Positions 28,283 to 37,847 are shown, counted from the stretch's first letter. The stretch: 64,000 nucleotides of DNA from Zobellia galactanivorans (GCF_000973105.1 NC_015844.1:248001-312000); one strand, 5' to 3'. Notes: generated by a model from the letters alone, not told the origin. Numbers and translations: made by a program.

Positions 28283-28510
28283 TTATATCCTTATTCGCAT
28301 AAACAGTTCGTGTGTACCTGCATCAATACTGCTCACGGGACTTTCAACAGCATTTTCATAGGCATAGCCGATATCAAATCCCTTCCCTACATCAAACAGT
28401 AAAAGTCCGCTAAAACTCTCATTGAAACGGTAGCCCGCCCCCAAGGTAAAGCGCTTGGAAAAATTGAATACGAGCTAAGCTCATCCACATAAGTAAGGCC
28501 TGATACCACT
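28283..28510 (-). pseudogene. C-terminal remnant of a PorP/SprF-type membrane protein
   Basis: On the minus strand the frame ending with the stop at 28283-28285 reads LVFNFSKRFTLGAGYRFNES, then FSGLLLFDVGKGFDIGYAYE and DAGTHELFMRIRI. This is the ending style of PorP/SprF-family outer-membrane proteins, which work with type IX secretion and gliding machinery (x-LGxxYR...GYxYD...xSGTHEIxLR). Further upstream the similarity continues in another frame (VSGLTYVDELSSY), so there is a frameshift near 28470, and nothing more of the gene remains because the AraC gene begins at 28509. I read it as a 5'-deleted, frameshifted relic. Confidence 0.6.
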
Positions 28511-29369
28511 AGTGTTTTGTAATTAGCTTTTGTTGCATTCTAAACTCTTTTGGAGTACATCCTTTTTGTTTTCTGAACACCCGGTTGAAATTGGACAGAT
28601 TGTTAAATCCACTTTCGTAACATACCTCCGAAATATTCTTATCGGTTTCGATCAGCAATTTAGCGGAATGCCCTATTCTCAAGTCCGATAGGTAATTCGA
28701 AAAAGTCCTTTGTGTCCTTTTTTTGAAAAAATGGCTAAAGGCCGAAGGAGACATATTCACCAGGCTGGCTACTTCTTCGAATTTTATGGGATGCTGTAAA
28801 TTCTTCGATAGATACTCATTGACCAAAGTTATTTTTTTGCTTTTTGAGGTATCGTACATATCCACATAATTCGGTGAAGACAAAAGGCTTTGGTTTCTTG
28901 AAGTGGACATATCGTAGAGAATGGACAGAAAATTAAGGAAGGAATCGAATCCCCTAAATTGCGTCAATTGACTTATTCTATCCACCATACTCAAGGTAAA
29001 TTCTTCGGAAAAATGTATGCCCATCCTCGACCTTTCCATCATATCGTTAATAGGATTGAATATATTTCGAGATAGGGTTTTCTCGGAAAGAAAGTCTTGT
29101 TGAAACTGGATCGTAATGACATGGGCGTCCTCGGTTTCCTCCCCCGTCCATGCATGGGGTGTATTAGGACCTATCAATACCAAATCAGGATGACCGAATG
29201 TTTTGATGGAATCCCCGACTACTCTTTTCCCTGAAGCATTGAGTACTAGATTGATTTCATATTCGGGGTGATAATGAACCGGAAAATCAAATTTTGCATT
29301 GTAATGGTTGAGTACAATAAACAGATCACTATCATTTATAGGAGTAATTTCTCGAACAATTCTCTTCAT
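28509..29369 (-). CDS. AraC family transcriptional regulator with cupin sensor
   Basis: 286 aa. The N-terminal cupin (about 10-120) has FPVHYHPEYEINLVL and LVLIGPNTPHAW, the His-rich strands of sugar-sensing AraC proteins. The C-terminal double HTH (about 185-280) includes KFEEVASLVNMSPSAFSHFF and VCYESGFNNLSNFNRVFRKQ, ending KGCTPKEFR. It is transcribed divergently from the SusC gene of PUL2 with 261 bp between, so it is the likely local activator, responding to a free sugar rather than through a phosphorelay. Its last codons abut the PorP/SprF relic. Confidence 0.9.
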   Translation of the reverse strand: MKRIVREITPINDSDLFIVLNHYNAKFDFPVHYHPEYEINLVLNASGKRVVGDSIKTFGHPDLVLIGPNTPHAWTGEETEDAHVITIQFQQDFLSEKTLSRNIFNPINDMMERSRMGIHFSEEFTLSMVDRISQLTQFRGFDSFLNFLSILYDMSTSRNQSLLSSPNYVDMYDTSKSKKITLVNEYLSKNLQHPIKFEEVASLVNMSPSAFSHFFKKRTQRTFSNYLSDLRIGHSAKLLIETDKNISEVCYESGFNNLSNFNRVFRKQKGCTPKEFRMQQKLITKH

Positions 29370-29409
29370 CTTTTCAATAGTTAATGGTTGTATAGTACTA
29401 ATTTGAATA

Positions 29410-29417
29410 CAAAATTA
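29410..29417 (-). promoter_or_regulatory. Candidate -7 box for the AraC gene
   Basis: On the minus strand this reads TAATTTTG, matching the Bacteroidota -7 consensus TAnnTTTG, 41 bp before the AraC start codon. I did not find a well-spaced -33 TTG. Confidence 0.35.
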
Positions 29418-29552
29418 TACTTTTCTAATCAATAAAGTATTGCTTTTACATTTGTTTGTATTTATATAAATCTATAAAAATCAGTACTTAAATTTAAATT
29501 TAATATGATTTTAACACTAAAAAAATGCTAAATATTCAACAGAGTATTTGTA

Positions 29553-29592
29553 ATTATCAATCGATGCAAATAAAAAATCATCAATTGATAAT
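29553..29592. promoter_or_regulatory. Inverted repeat upstream of PUL2 SusC, candidate operator
   Basis: ATTATCAATCGAT (29553-29565) faces ATCAATTGATAAT (29580-29592) as a 13-bp inverted repeat with one mismatch and a 14-bp spacer. The right arm touches the candidate -7 box of the SusC gene. It is well placed for control by the divergent AraC regulator, though AraC proteins more often use direct repeats. Confidence 0.45.
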
Positions 29593-29599
29593 ACATTTG
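29592..29599 (+). promoter_or_regulatory. Candidate -7 box of the PUL2 operon
   Basis: TACATTTG matches the Bacteroidota -7 consensus TAnnTTTG exactly, 31 bp before the ATG of the SusC gene. No clear -33 element was seen at the usual spacing, which would suit an activator-dependent promoter. Confidence 0.45.
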
Positions 29600-29630
29600 C
29601 CTTGTTACAAACAAATAAGCTGAAAGATTT

Positions 29631-32600
29631 ATGAAAAAACTTAATGCATTCGGTGCGGTTAAAATTTTCATGTTGTTGTTAATGTGTTCCCAGGCAATTC
29701 TGGGGCAGGAAAAAACAATTACCGGAAAGGTTAATGACATCTCAGGAGCACCCCTCCCTGGAGTCAACGTATTGGAAATCGGAACAAAAAACGGGGTCGT
29801 ATCGGATTTTGATGGTGAGTTTTCCATTAAAATAGAAACCTCGCCAAAAGAGGCCGTACTATCGTTCTCCTATATCGGGTTTAAAACGGTTCAAGTCGCC
29901 ATTGACGAAAAAGACCATATTGAGGTCACCCTAGAGGAAGACTTGGTAGGTCTTGACGAAGTCGTGGTAGTCGGTTACGGTTCGGTAAAGAAAAGTGACC
30001 TTACCGGATCGGTGGCCAGTGTCAAGGTTGAAGAATTAAGTTCTATACCTTCTAACTCGATCGATAAGATGTTACAAGGCCGCGTTGCGGGCCTACAGGT
30101 CATCAATTCATCCCAAGACCCCGGTGCCGGGGCCACCATTCGTATTAGAGGGGCCAGTTCCTTTAATGGCAGTAACGACCCCTTGGTTGTGGTTGACGGC
30201 TTTCCTTTGGGCGGCGCCGGAAACCTAAAGCAGATCAACCCTTCGGATATCGCTTCAGTAGAGGTCTTAAAAGATGCTTCCGCCGCCGCAATATACGGGT
30301 CTAGGGGCGCGAACGGGGTCATCATGATCACGACCAAAAGGGCCAAAGCAGGAAAGACGACCATAGAGGTTCGTCATCAGACCACGGTAAAGGACTTCAC
30401 GACCAACCTGATCAGCTGGGACGACCCATTGCTAATGGCACAATTGGCAAACGAAAGAAGTATAAACGATGGTATCGAACCGGTTTATACGGGCCGAACC
30501 ATTGCCGGGGTCTACTACCCTTCCGTCTACGAGATCGAAAGCGGCAGCTGGCCACATAATACCGATTGGGGCGACGTGGTCTTTAGGGGTTCGCCCATTT
30601 TGACAAGCACTACCGTTTCCATGCGCGGTGCAAACGAAACCACTTCCTTTAATATTGGCGCCAATTATCTGAGCGATGATGGGGTATATATAGAAGATGG
30701 TTATGAAAAGTATATATTGAACCTAGGGGTTTCGTATCAATTTAACGACAGGCTAAAGTTTACCACATCGAATATTTTATCAAGGGATGTACGCAAGAAC
30801 AATAGCGGTCTTGAATATTGGAGGAATCCCTTATGGCCGATTTACGATGAAAATGGCGATTACTTCCGTACTTCCGAAGAAGATTTCGGACACCCTCTCC
30901 CCTATACCGAAAATGTACTGAACGAGTCAAAAGGCTTGGATATAATTTCATCATATCTATTAGATTACTCGGTTAGCGACCATTTAAACGTAAAGACCCA
31001 ATTAAATTACAAGTACGGCAACAGCACTTCCGACAGGTACATGCCAAAAGAATATACTTGGGAAGGTTATTTCTATGACGGGGTAGGTGAAATTAAAAAT
31101 TGGCAGAACCACGACCTTTTGTCCGAAACATTTGCCACCTACACCAACACTTTCAACGAAAGGCACAAGCTTGATGTCATGGTTGGATCTTCATATCAGA
31201 ACAATGTAACACGAACTTCCGATTTAAGGGCCGAAGGCTTTGTTAACGAAGCCCTACAAAACGAAAATATGTCGGCAGGTGATCCTGAAAGCAACAAAAT
31301 AAGCAACGGAAAGCAAGAGTCGCAATTACTCTCGTTTTACGGACGTTTGAACTATGGCCTGAACGACAAATACCTCTTTACCGCAACCATGCGCGCCGAT
31401 GGTTCGTCAAAGTTCGGGGAAAACAATAAATGGGGATACTTCCCTTCGGGCGCCATCAGTTGGAAAGCCCATAAAGAAAAATTCATTGAAGACCTTGGCA
31501 TATTCCAAGAGCTTAAGGCCCGTGTCAGTTACGGCATCTCCGGTAACCAAGGCATCTCGCCTTACCAAACCTTAAGCCGCTATGGTATTGAAAATTTCTA
31601 TGATGACGGCCAATGGAAAACCGCTATCGGACCGGGTTACGTCAGTGGTCAATACGGCCCCGATTACCGCTACAGGTATTGGTCTGGCATTCCGAACAAA
31701 GACCTGAAATGGGAATCTACCGCACAGTTGAATGTCGGTCTCGACATGGCTTTCTTCAACAGTAGATTGCGCACTACCGTGGATTTCTACAGCAAAGAGA
31801 CCAACGATCTTTTACGTCAAAAGTACTTGCCCCTATCCTCTAGCTACACCCGTATTTGGGTAAACGATGGAACGGTAAAGAACAAAGGGGTAGAAGTTTC
31901 CGTAGAAGGGAACATTGTCAACGCCGAAAATTTCAGCTTTTCTTCCAACTTGGTATTATCCGTAAACAAGAACGAGGTTGTTGATTTAGGAAATTCCCAG
32001 GCAGCAGGCCTATTAAGGGATTCCAATACCGGAATGGATTTCGAATTCAGGGGCGAAGGTTTTTCAGACTTCGGTATGGCCACTGCCAACATATATGGTA
32101 TCGGACAACCCTTGAACGTGTTCTACGGCTATAAAACAGACGGCATCGTTCAATCGGAAGAAGAAGGACTGGCTGCCGGACTAACGGGAGACCTAGCCCA
32201 GCCTGGTGAATTCAAATATGTCGACCTGAACAAAGACGGAACGATAGACGAAAAGGACAGAACCGTAATCGGTGACCCGAACCCCGATTTAATTGCGAGT
32301 CTCGGCCTAGACTTCACCTATAAGAAGTTCGACCTTTCCATATTCCTCAACGGGGTGTACGGCAATGATGTTTTCTATCCCGGAAAATTCAATCAGGCAA
32401 ATGAAATGCCTTTTCGATGGACGAACGACAACCCCAACAACGACTATCCTAAACTAATGGCTACCAGAGACACCAAACTTAGTGATTGGTTCGTTGAAGA
32501 CGGTTCGTTTTTAAGGATACAGAACCTCACCTTTGGCTACAATTTCGATAAAGACGACACCTCCTTCTTTACAAAGGCCCGTCTATATATCAATGCCACC

Positions 32601-32720
32601 AATCTTTACACCTTTTCCAATTTTAACGGGTATGACCCCGAAGTCGGATTGGATGGAATTTACTGGGGCGGATATCCGCGTTTGAGAAACCTCACCTTAG
32701 GTGTAGATCTAACTTTTTAA
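29631..32720 (+). CDS. SusC/RagA family TonB-dependent transporter (PUL2)
   Basis: 1029 aa. After a signal peptide (ending near AILGQ) come the carboxypeptidase-regulatory-like domain (ITGKVNDISGAPLPGVNVLE to about residue 105), LDEVVVVGYGSVKKSDLTGS, the plug (MLQGRVAGLQVINSSQDPGA, PLVVVDGFPLGGAG, LKDASAAAIYGSRGANGVIM) and a beta-barrel that ends LRNLTLGVDLTF. Energised import of the PUL2 glycan is expected. It starts the operon of about 10.9 kb that runs to 40557. Confidence 0.95.
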   Translation: MKKLNAFGAVKIFMLLLMCSQAILGQEKTITGKVNDISGAPLPGVNVLEIGTKNGVVSDFDGEFSIKIETSPKEAVLSFSYIGFKTVQVAIDEKDHIEVTLEEDLVGLDEVVVVGYGSVKKSDLTGSVASVKVEELSSIPSNSIDKMLQGRVAGLQVINSSQDPGAGATIRIRGASSFNGSNDPLVVVDGFPLGGAGNLKQINPSDIASVEVLKDASAAAIYGSRGANGVIMITTKRAKAGKTTIEVRHQTTVKDFTTNLISWDDPLLMAQLANERSINDGIEPVYTGRTIAGVYYPSVYEIESGSWPHNTDWGDVVFRGSPILTSTTVSMRGANETTSFNIGANYLSDDGVYIEDGYEKYILNLGVSYQFNDRLKFTTSNILSRDVRKNNSGLEYWRNPLWPIYDENGDYFRTSEEDFGHPLPYTENVLNESKGLDIISSYLLDYSVSDHLNVKTQLNYKYGNSTSDRYMPKEYTWEGYFYDGVGEIKNWQNHDLLSETFATYTNTFNERHKLDVMVGSSYQNNVTRTSDLRAEGFVNEALQNENMSAGDPESNKISNGKQESQLLSFYGRLNYGLNDKYLFTATMRADGSSKFGENNKWGYFPSGAISWKAHKEKFIEDLGIFQELKARVSYGISGNQGISPYQTLSRYGIENFYDDGQWKTAIGPGYVSGQYGPDYRYRYWSGIPNKDLKWESTAQLNVGLDMAFFNSRLRTTVDFYSKETNDLLRQKYLPLSSSYTRIWVNDGTVKNKGVEVSVEGNIVNAENFSFSSNLVLSVNKNEVVDLGNSQAAGLLRDSNTGMDFEFRGEGFSDFGMATANIYGIGQPLNVFYGYKTDGIVQSEEEGLAAGLTGDLAQPGEFKYVDLNKDGTIDEKDRTVIGDPNPDLIASLGLDFTYKKFDLSIFLNGVYGNDVFYPGKFNQANEMPFRWTNDNPNNDYPKLMATRDTKLSDWFVEDGSFLRIQNLTFGYNFDKDDTSFFTKARLYINATNLYTFSNFNGYDPEVGLDGIYWGGYPRLRNLTLGVDLTF

Positions 32721-32732
32721 TCTGAAGAAACA

Positions 32733-34229
32733 ATGAAAAATACACTTATATATTTGGTTGGATTTATAGTGATCACATTGACTTCATGTGACCTAAAAGA
32801 AGAACCTTACGGGTTTTATTCCGATGAAAATTTTTATAAAACCGTAGATGACGCCGATGCGGCCTTATTGTACGCATATAACGCCTTTAATTTTATAGAG
32901 TATAACCGGGGGATTATAGATGTCGGCGACCTACCCACCGAAACCACAGATCTAAAACCTACCGAAGGTGGTGGCGTGGAAACCATTGTTAACTGGAAGG
33001 CCACCAATAGCAACGAGGCCCTGTCCAATTTTTTCCAATACTGCTATATCGCCATCAACCGTGCAAATGGCGTCATTCAAAACGTAAAGGATGAAGGCTT
33101 TGACGAAGACGACAAAAAACGTATTCTTGGTGAGGCCTACACCATTCGGGCATGGAGTTATTTTAGCCTGGCCCGTACCTTTGGAAGGGTTCCCATGCAG
33201 ACCGAGCTTGTGGCTACCGAGGCACAGACCAATCCCGAGATGGCGCAAAATTTAGACGAGGTATACGATTTTATTATCTCCGACCTGACTACCGCCGAAT
33301 CTTACCTATCCATAAATAGAAGAACCGGTAGGTTCGACAAGGTAGCCACATGGGCCATATTGTCAAAAGTATACTTGACCATTGCATCGGGAAAAGCCTA
33401 TAATGCCGCAGGCTATAGGGATATGTCAAAAGATGCCAATGCCATGTACGAAGAGGCGGCAAAATGGTCGGGCAAAGTCTTGAACGACCAAAGTGAATAT
33501 GGTTTTGACGAAAGCCTACAAAGTATTTACGATGTGAACAAACCTGACGGTCCCGAGCATATCTGGCAAATCAGTATGGACCGCTCGGGCAACCAACCCG
33601 GTGAGTTTTCCTCTACCCCCTTAATGTGGATGCCATGGGGACCTGGCTCGGCCTATTTCGTCAAAAATGCCGATGGTGATTTTGTAAAAACCACAAATGG
33701 ATGGGAAGTCTACCGCGTAAACCCCGATTTTAAGTCCACATTCGATGAAAATGACAAACGTGCCAATGAACTGATGCGAAGTACCATCTATGATGAGGAA
33801 GGAAACGTCATCGGTAGTGTCAACGATGGCAACGTTCCCGGGATATTCAGTATCAAATACCTTGACCCCGATTTTAAGGGCGACCGCACCAGTGCCAGAC
33901 CATTCATGATCCGTTTTACCGATATCGCCTTAACCTATGCAGAGGCCGTCGGCCCCACTTCAGACGGCCTATTGTGGCTTAACAAGGTAAGAAACCGAGC
34001 AGGACTCGACCCCGTGTCGGGATTGGGACTGGAAGACTTCAGGGAGGCCGTCTTGCAGGAAAGGACTTGGGAACTTGCTTTTGAAGGCCATCATTTGTTC
34101 GACCTACGTAGAACGGCAAAGGTGGTTACTACCGTTCCTGCCGCACAGGCCGCCGGTTTAACCGAAGATCAGGCCGCTTTCTACGCCATTCCACTTAGAG
34201 AGGTCGATCTGAATACCAATGCAAAATAA
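32733..34229 (+). CDS. SusD/RagB family lipoprotein (PUL2)
   Basis: 498 aa lipoprotein (LTSC, Cys19). Features: VDDADAALLYAYNAFNFIEY, LGEAYTIRAWSYFSLARTFG, and near the end NKVRNRAGLDP and REAVLQERTWELAFEGHHLF with DLRRTAK. The C-terminus (AFYAIPLREVDLNTNAK) lacks the usual closing NPxW but is otherwise normal. It partners the SusC encoded 12 bp upstream. Its stop codon overlaps an ATG of the next frame by one base, suggesting coupled translation. Confidence 0.94.
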   Translation: MKNTLIYLVGFIVITLTSCDLKEEPYGFYSDENFYKTVDDADAALLYAYNAFNFIEYNRGIIDVGDLPTETTDLKPTEGGGVETIVNWKATNSNEALSNFFQYCYIAINRANGVIQNVKDEGFDEDDKKRILGEAYTIRAWSYFSLARTFGRVPMQTELVATEAQTNPEMAQNLDEVYDFIISDLTTAESYLSINRRTGRFDKVATWAILSKVYLTIASGKAYNAAGYRDMSKDANAMYEEAAKWSGKVLNDQSEYGFDESLQSIYDVNKPDGPEHIWQISMDRSGNQPGEFSSTPLMWMPWGPGSAYFVKNADGDFVKTTNGWEVYRVNPDFKSTFDENDKRANELMRSTIYDEEGNVIGSVNDGNVPGIFSIKYLDPDFKGDRTSARPFMIRFTDIALTYAEAVGPTSDGLLWLNKVRNRAGLDPVSGLGLEDFREAVLQERTWELAFEGHHLFDLRRTAKVVTTVPAAQAAGLTEDQAAFYAIPLREVDLNTNAK

Positions 34230-34252
34230 TGATGTATCTAAAAACCAAAAAA

Positions 34253-35158
34253 ATGAAAAAGTTAGCATATAGCATCCTCATGTTGGCCACTGCTTTCTCG
34301 TTCTTTTCATGTGAAAAGGACCTGATGAAAGAGGTCGATGAAGGCGATTGGAATATGGAGCGCAATATTTTAACCCTTCAGCTGCAAAACCAAATAGGCC
34401 CCAGTGAAATCGTCCGTACCAAAGATGATGCGAGCATCACCATTTCGGTCAATACAAACGGACTCGACTTTAAAGCGGTAGACGTTAACAGCATTGCCGT
34501 TTCCTATGACGCTTCTACCGATATCCAGGTGGGCGACAAACTGAACTTTGATAATCCTGAAAAGACCTCATCGATTGCAGTTCGATCAAAAGAGGGTAAA
34601 GAACTTGAGTGGAAAGTCATTTTAAAACCTTTTCAATCCGACCTCGAAGGCACTTGGTCGCTCTCACAAAACCTTACCTACGGATGGTTTGTTGGCACCG
34701 ATGGGGTCGATAGCTGGGCATGGGGCAATTGGCATGAAGATATGGCCAATGTTATACCCGAAGCCGGTTTCGAAACCGACAATGAACTTGAGTTTGTTCT
34801 AGAAGGGGTTACCGACGACGGAAATCTTTTTGGAAGCTTTACCAATAAGGCTGGGCCTGATGGCAAATACGCCTCTTTTATAACCTCTGCTACCGAATCT
34901 GGAGAGCCTAAGGATTTTGCCTATAAATTCAGAAAAGTACCGGTCGGCGAAGGGATTTGGGAACACAACCTCGAGACCAATGTGGTAACCTTTATTGACA
35001 AAGACGGTAACGAGTCTAGCTCAAACCCCTTGAAATTGGAAAACGGCAAACTCGAATTGATGTTCGCCACGCCTTGGGACTATAATTGGGCACACTACAA
35101 CCCATCATACACCCTCGAGGCTTGCCATTACTATTACTATGCATTATCAAAAAAATAA
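34253..35158 (+). CDS. Unrecognised PUL lipoprotein (SusE/F position)
   Basis: From the ATG at 34253 the lipoprotein signal is clean (MKKLAYSIL...FFSC, Cys20); in-frame ATGs at 34229 and 34232 would add eight residues. The mature protein is acidic. Residues about 35-125 look like a small Ig-type or DUF5018-like domain (NILTLQLQNQIG...ITISVNTNG...VILKPF). The C-terminal 170 residues are rich in Trp and Tyr (YGWFVGTDGVDSWAWGNWHE) and could form a beta-sandwich with a sugar-binding aromatic face. Position after SusD suggests a surface glycan-binding protein. No family assignment is made. Confidence 0.7.
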   Translation: MKKLAYSILMLATAFSFFSCEKDLMKEVDEGDWNMERNILTLQLQNQIGPSEIVRTKDDASITISVNTNGLDFKAVDVNSIAVSYDASTDIQVGDKLNFDNPEKTSSIAVRSKEGKELEWKVILKPFQSDLEGTWSLSQNLTYGWFVGTDGVDSWAWGNWHEDMANVIPEAGFETDNELEFVLEGVTDDGNLFGSFTNKAGPDGKYASFITSATESGEPKDFAYKFRKVPVGEGIWEHNLETNVVTFIDKDGNESSSNPLKLENGKLELMFATPWDYNWAHYNPSYTLEACHYYYYALSKK

Positions 35159-35166
35159 ATAAGGCG

Positions 35167-35189
35167 AAGGGGTCGGGCCAGCCCCCCTT
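35167..35189. other. Intercistronic hairpin
   Basis: AAGGGG (35167-35172) pairs with CCCCTT (35184-35189) between the lipoprotein gene and the GH-A gene of PUL2. No T-tract follows on the plus strand, so it is more likely an mRNA-stability or attenuation element than a full terminator. Confidence 0.35.
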
Positions 35190-35207
35190 TACCCAAATCA
35201 AACAACG

Positions 35208-36761
35208 ATGAAAAAGATGATTCTATATAATTTGTTCCTCCTGTTAATCTTGGCCTGCTCAAGTGAAAGTTCTACCGATACCCCCCCGGCAGACAAAGAT
35301 TTATCAACCGAAAAACCGGGCGAAACCCTATTGATAAAAAACCAAAATCCACTTTCGGTCGATTTTGTGGGAAACGGGGCGCAATGGGGCGGTTATGAGC
35401 TTATTGAAAACTTTACAGGCGTAGACGATTTTAACGAGGCCGATTGGAATACCCTGAAAGAACGAATCGATTTTATGCGTCCATCCTTTATGAGGATCAT
35501 GGTGAGCTCCGGGTGGAACTATACCGATACCGACGGTGCATTTCAACCGGAAAAGGGCAACAACGCCTTTCACAGGATGATGCAGTACTGTACCGACAAT
35601 CAGATTACCGTAATGTTCGGGGAATGGGGCCATAGTTATTTAAATGACGACAGAAACCAGGTTGACGAAACCTGGCTCGACAATGCGGTCAACTACCTCG
35701 ATTACCTGATCGACACCAAAGGGTACAGTTGTATCAAGTATTACAATATGGTCAATGAACCCAATGGCGATTGGTCTTCTACGAATACCGATTATGAGCT
35801 ATGGCAAAAGGTGGCATCGGGTTTCCAATCCCGATTGGAAAGTAAAGGCCTGCATCAGTCCGTGAAACTGGCAGGCCCTGACATTGCCGTTTTCGGTGAT
35901 GCCGGTGCCGTCAGCTGGATCACACGGAGCAAATCAAAATTCAACGAAAAACTTGGGCTGTACGATATTCATGCCTACCCTACCAAGAGTTTTGTTACCG
36001 AGGGCGGTTATCTTGAAATGCTCAAGGCCTACAAGGGAGCTATACCTGAGGGGGAACAAATAGTACTCGGCGAAATCGGTATTAAATTTTATGGTGCCGA
36101 TGCCGACCTACAGACCGAAAACCTAAAGCGGATAAACGCCGACCCCTATGCTTCCGACGACAGCAATATGTCCGTCTACGATGGCACCTATGCCATCGAC
36201 ATCAGTGACGCCATGGTACAATCTATGATGGCCGGATTTTCAGGGGCCTTGGTATGGGATGTAGACGATGCCATGTACAATAAAAGCGGGTCTGGGTCTG
36301 GCCCGGATGCCAAAAAGCTGAAAAGATGGGGGTTTTGGAACATTCTTGGAGAGGAAGCCTTCGGAGGTGCCTCCGATGAGGAAATCAGACCCTTTTTCTA
36401 CCCGGTTTCCTTATTGTGCCGGTACTTTCCGAAAGGGGCGGATATCTATGAAGTACAACTTCCCAACAAAAAAGGCTTACGCGCTATCGCCGCTAAAAAA
36501 GGAGATACCTACACCTTGGCAATCGTCAATTCAAACTTCGTAGCATACGATGACCTGAGCATCAAGGCGGAAGATAATTTTTCCTTTGATGGGGTTTCAC
36601 AATACGTCTGCACTTCCATGCCCGACGGCAGTTTTCAAGCCAAGGTAGACGCTAACGGATTCGCCCTTCCCCTAGAACAAGATATATCTATACCACTAGA
36701 CGGTAAACACAAGGTAAACATCCCTGCCCGCTCGGTCATCGTTTTGACCAACATGCCCTAG
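35208..36761 (+). CDS. Clan GH-A glycoside hydrolase lipoprotein, family unassigned
   Basis: 517 aa lipoprotein (LILAC, Cys17) with a Ser/Thr/Asp-rich linker. The TIM-barrel (about 45-400) shows clan GH-A features: the acid/base in YYNMVNEPNGDW (Glu184) on strand 4 and a nucleophile candidate in IVLGEIGIKFYG (Glu289) on strand 7, with IHAYP (254-258) on strand 6. A C-terminal beta-sandwich (about 425-517; KKGDTYTLAIVNSNF...PARSVIVLTN) resembles those of GH30, GH39 or GH5 relatives. I cannot assign a family. With GH130 and an esterase next to it, an endo- or exo-beta-mannosidase or glucosidase releasing oligosaccharides outside the cytoplasm is the best guess. Confidence 0.75.
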   Translation: MKKMILYNLFLLLILACSSESSTDTPPADKDLSTEKPGETLLIKNQNPLSVDFVGNGAQWGGYELIENFTGVDDFNEADWNTLKERIDFMRPSFMRIMVSSGWNYTDTDGAFQPEKGNNAFHRMMQYCTDNQITVMFGEWGHSYLNDDRNQVDETWLDNAVNYLDYLIDTKGYSCIKYYNMVNEPNGDWSSTNTDYELWQKVASGFQSRLESKGLHQSVKLAGPDIAVFGDAGAVSWITRSKSKFNEKLGLYDIHAYPTKSFVTEGGYLEMLKAYKGAIPEGEQIVLGEIGIKFYGADADLQTENLKRINADPYASDDSNMSVYDGTYAIDISDAMVQSMMAGFSGALVWDVDDAMYNKSGSGSGPDAKKLKRWGFWNILGEEAFGGASDEEIRPFFYPVSLLCRYFPKGADIYEVQLPNKKGLRAIAAKKGDTYTLAIVNSNFVAYDDLSIKAEDNFSFDGVSQYVCTSMPDGSFQAKVDANGFALPLEQDISIPLDGKHKVNIPARSVIVLTNMP

Positions 36762-36827
36762 GGAAAATCGATATACAAACTCGGTTCAATACACCGAATC
36801 AGAAAAAAATACAATCACTTTTATATA

Positions 36828-37847
36828 ATGAAATTAAAGAAAAACCCGAACAATCCTATTTTAAAACCCCATCCAACGAATTATTGGGAAAACTTGGTCG
36901 TCTGCAATCCAGGAGTCTGGTTTGAGAACGGAAAATTCACCATGTTATATAGAGCTGCAGGAGATGACGAACAGCATCTAATACGTATGGGCCGAGCCGA
37001 AAGCACCGATGGTATACACTTTAACAGGTGCTCCGATGAGCCCGCATTTGAACCCAGTACAGATGGCCCGGATAAAGGAGGTATAGAAGATCCCCGCATA
37101 GTTAAGTTTGGAGAAGAGTTCTACGTAACCTATGCCTATAGACCTCATTATCCGGGTCAATACTGGAAATTTGAACACGATGTCATCTTGCTTCCCGATG
37201 TGGGAGCCGATGCCCCGGCGGTTTTGAAGCAAAACATCGCCAATTCAGGCCTTGCCGTCACCAAGGATTTTAAAGATTGGATGCGCCTCGGACGTATAAC
37301 CGACACCAATTTAGATGATCGTGATGTTATTCTTTTTCCTGAAAAAATCAATGGTAAGTACGCCATGTTACATCGCCCGAAACAATGGATCGGGGAAAAA
37401 TACGGCTGTGAACAACCCTCCATCTGGATTCGCTTTTCCGAAGACCTTATGGTATGGAACGAGCCGAGCACTTTACTGATCTCTGGCCGAAAGGGCACAT
37501 GGGAAGAAAAAGTCGGGGGATCCACGCCTCCCTTAAAGACCCCTGAAGGATGGCTGATCATTTACCATGGCGTTGAAAACGGTGGCAAGGGGTATTACAG
37601 GGTCGGCCTAGCGCTACTCGATTTGAACGACCCTACCAAGGTAATTGCACGCGCTACCGATTTTGTCATGGAACCCGAACATGACTATGAAATAGACGGC
37701 CCATATCAAGGATGCGTTTTTCCAACAGGAAATGTTATCGTAGATGATACATTGTACGTATATTATGGCGCCGCCGACAAATATATCGGGTTGGCCACAT
37801 GTAAAATAGATGACGTACTTGACTACCTGAAAAAATACAGGCTATAA
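36828..37847 (+). CDS. GH130 family phosphorylase or hydrolase (mannoside-active)
   Basis: 339 aa, no signal peptide, so cytoplasmic. A five-bladed beta-propeller of family GH130: VVCNPGVWFENGKFTMLYRA, GGIEDPRIVKFGEEFYVTYA (catalytic Asp88 in EDPR), DDRDVILFPEKINGKYAML, VGGSTPPLKTPEGWLIIYHG and YVYYGAADKYIGLA. The family comprises beta-1,4- and beta-1,2-mannoside phosphorylases and some beta-1,2-mannosidases. I cannot tell the subfamily, or phosphorolysis from hydrolysis, by eye. Downstream of a surface glycosidase and beside a symporter, it likely degrades the imported oligosaccharide in the cytoplasm. Confidence 0.92.
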   Translation: MKLKKNPNNPILKPHPTNYWENLVVCNPGVWFENGKFTMLYRAAGDDEQHLIRMGRAESTDGIHFNRCSDEPAFEPSTDGPDKGGIEDPRIVKFGEEFYVTYAYRPHYPGQYWKFEHDVILLPDVGADAPAVLKQNIANSGLAVTKDFKDWMRLGRITDTNLDDRDVILFPEKINGKYAMLHRPKQWIGEKYGCEQPSIWIRFSEDLMVWNEPSTLLISGRKGTWEEKVGGSTPPLKTPEGWLIIYHGVENGGKGYYRVGLALLDLNDPTKVIARATDFVMEPEHDYEIDGPYQGCVFPTGNVIVDDTLYVYYGAADKYIGLATCKIDDVLDYLKKYRL

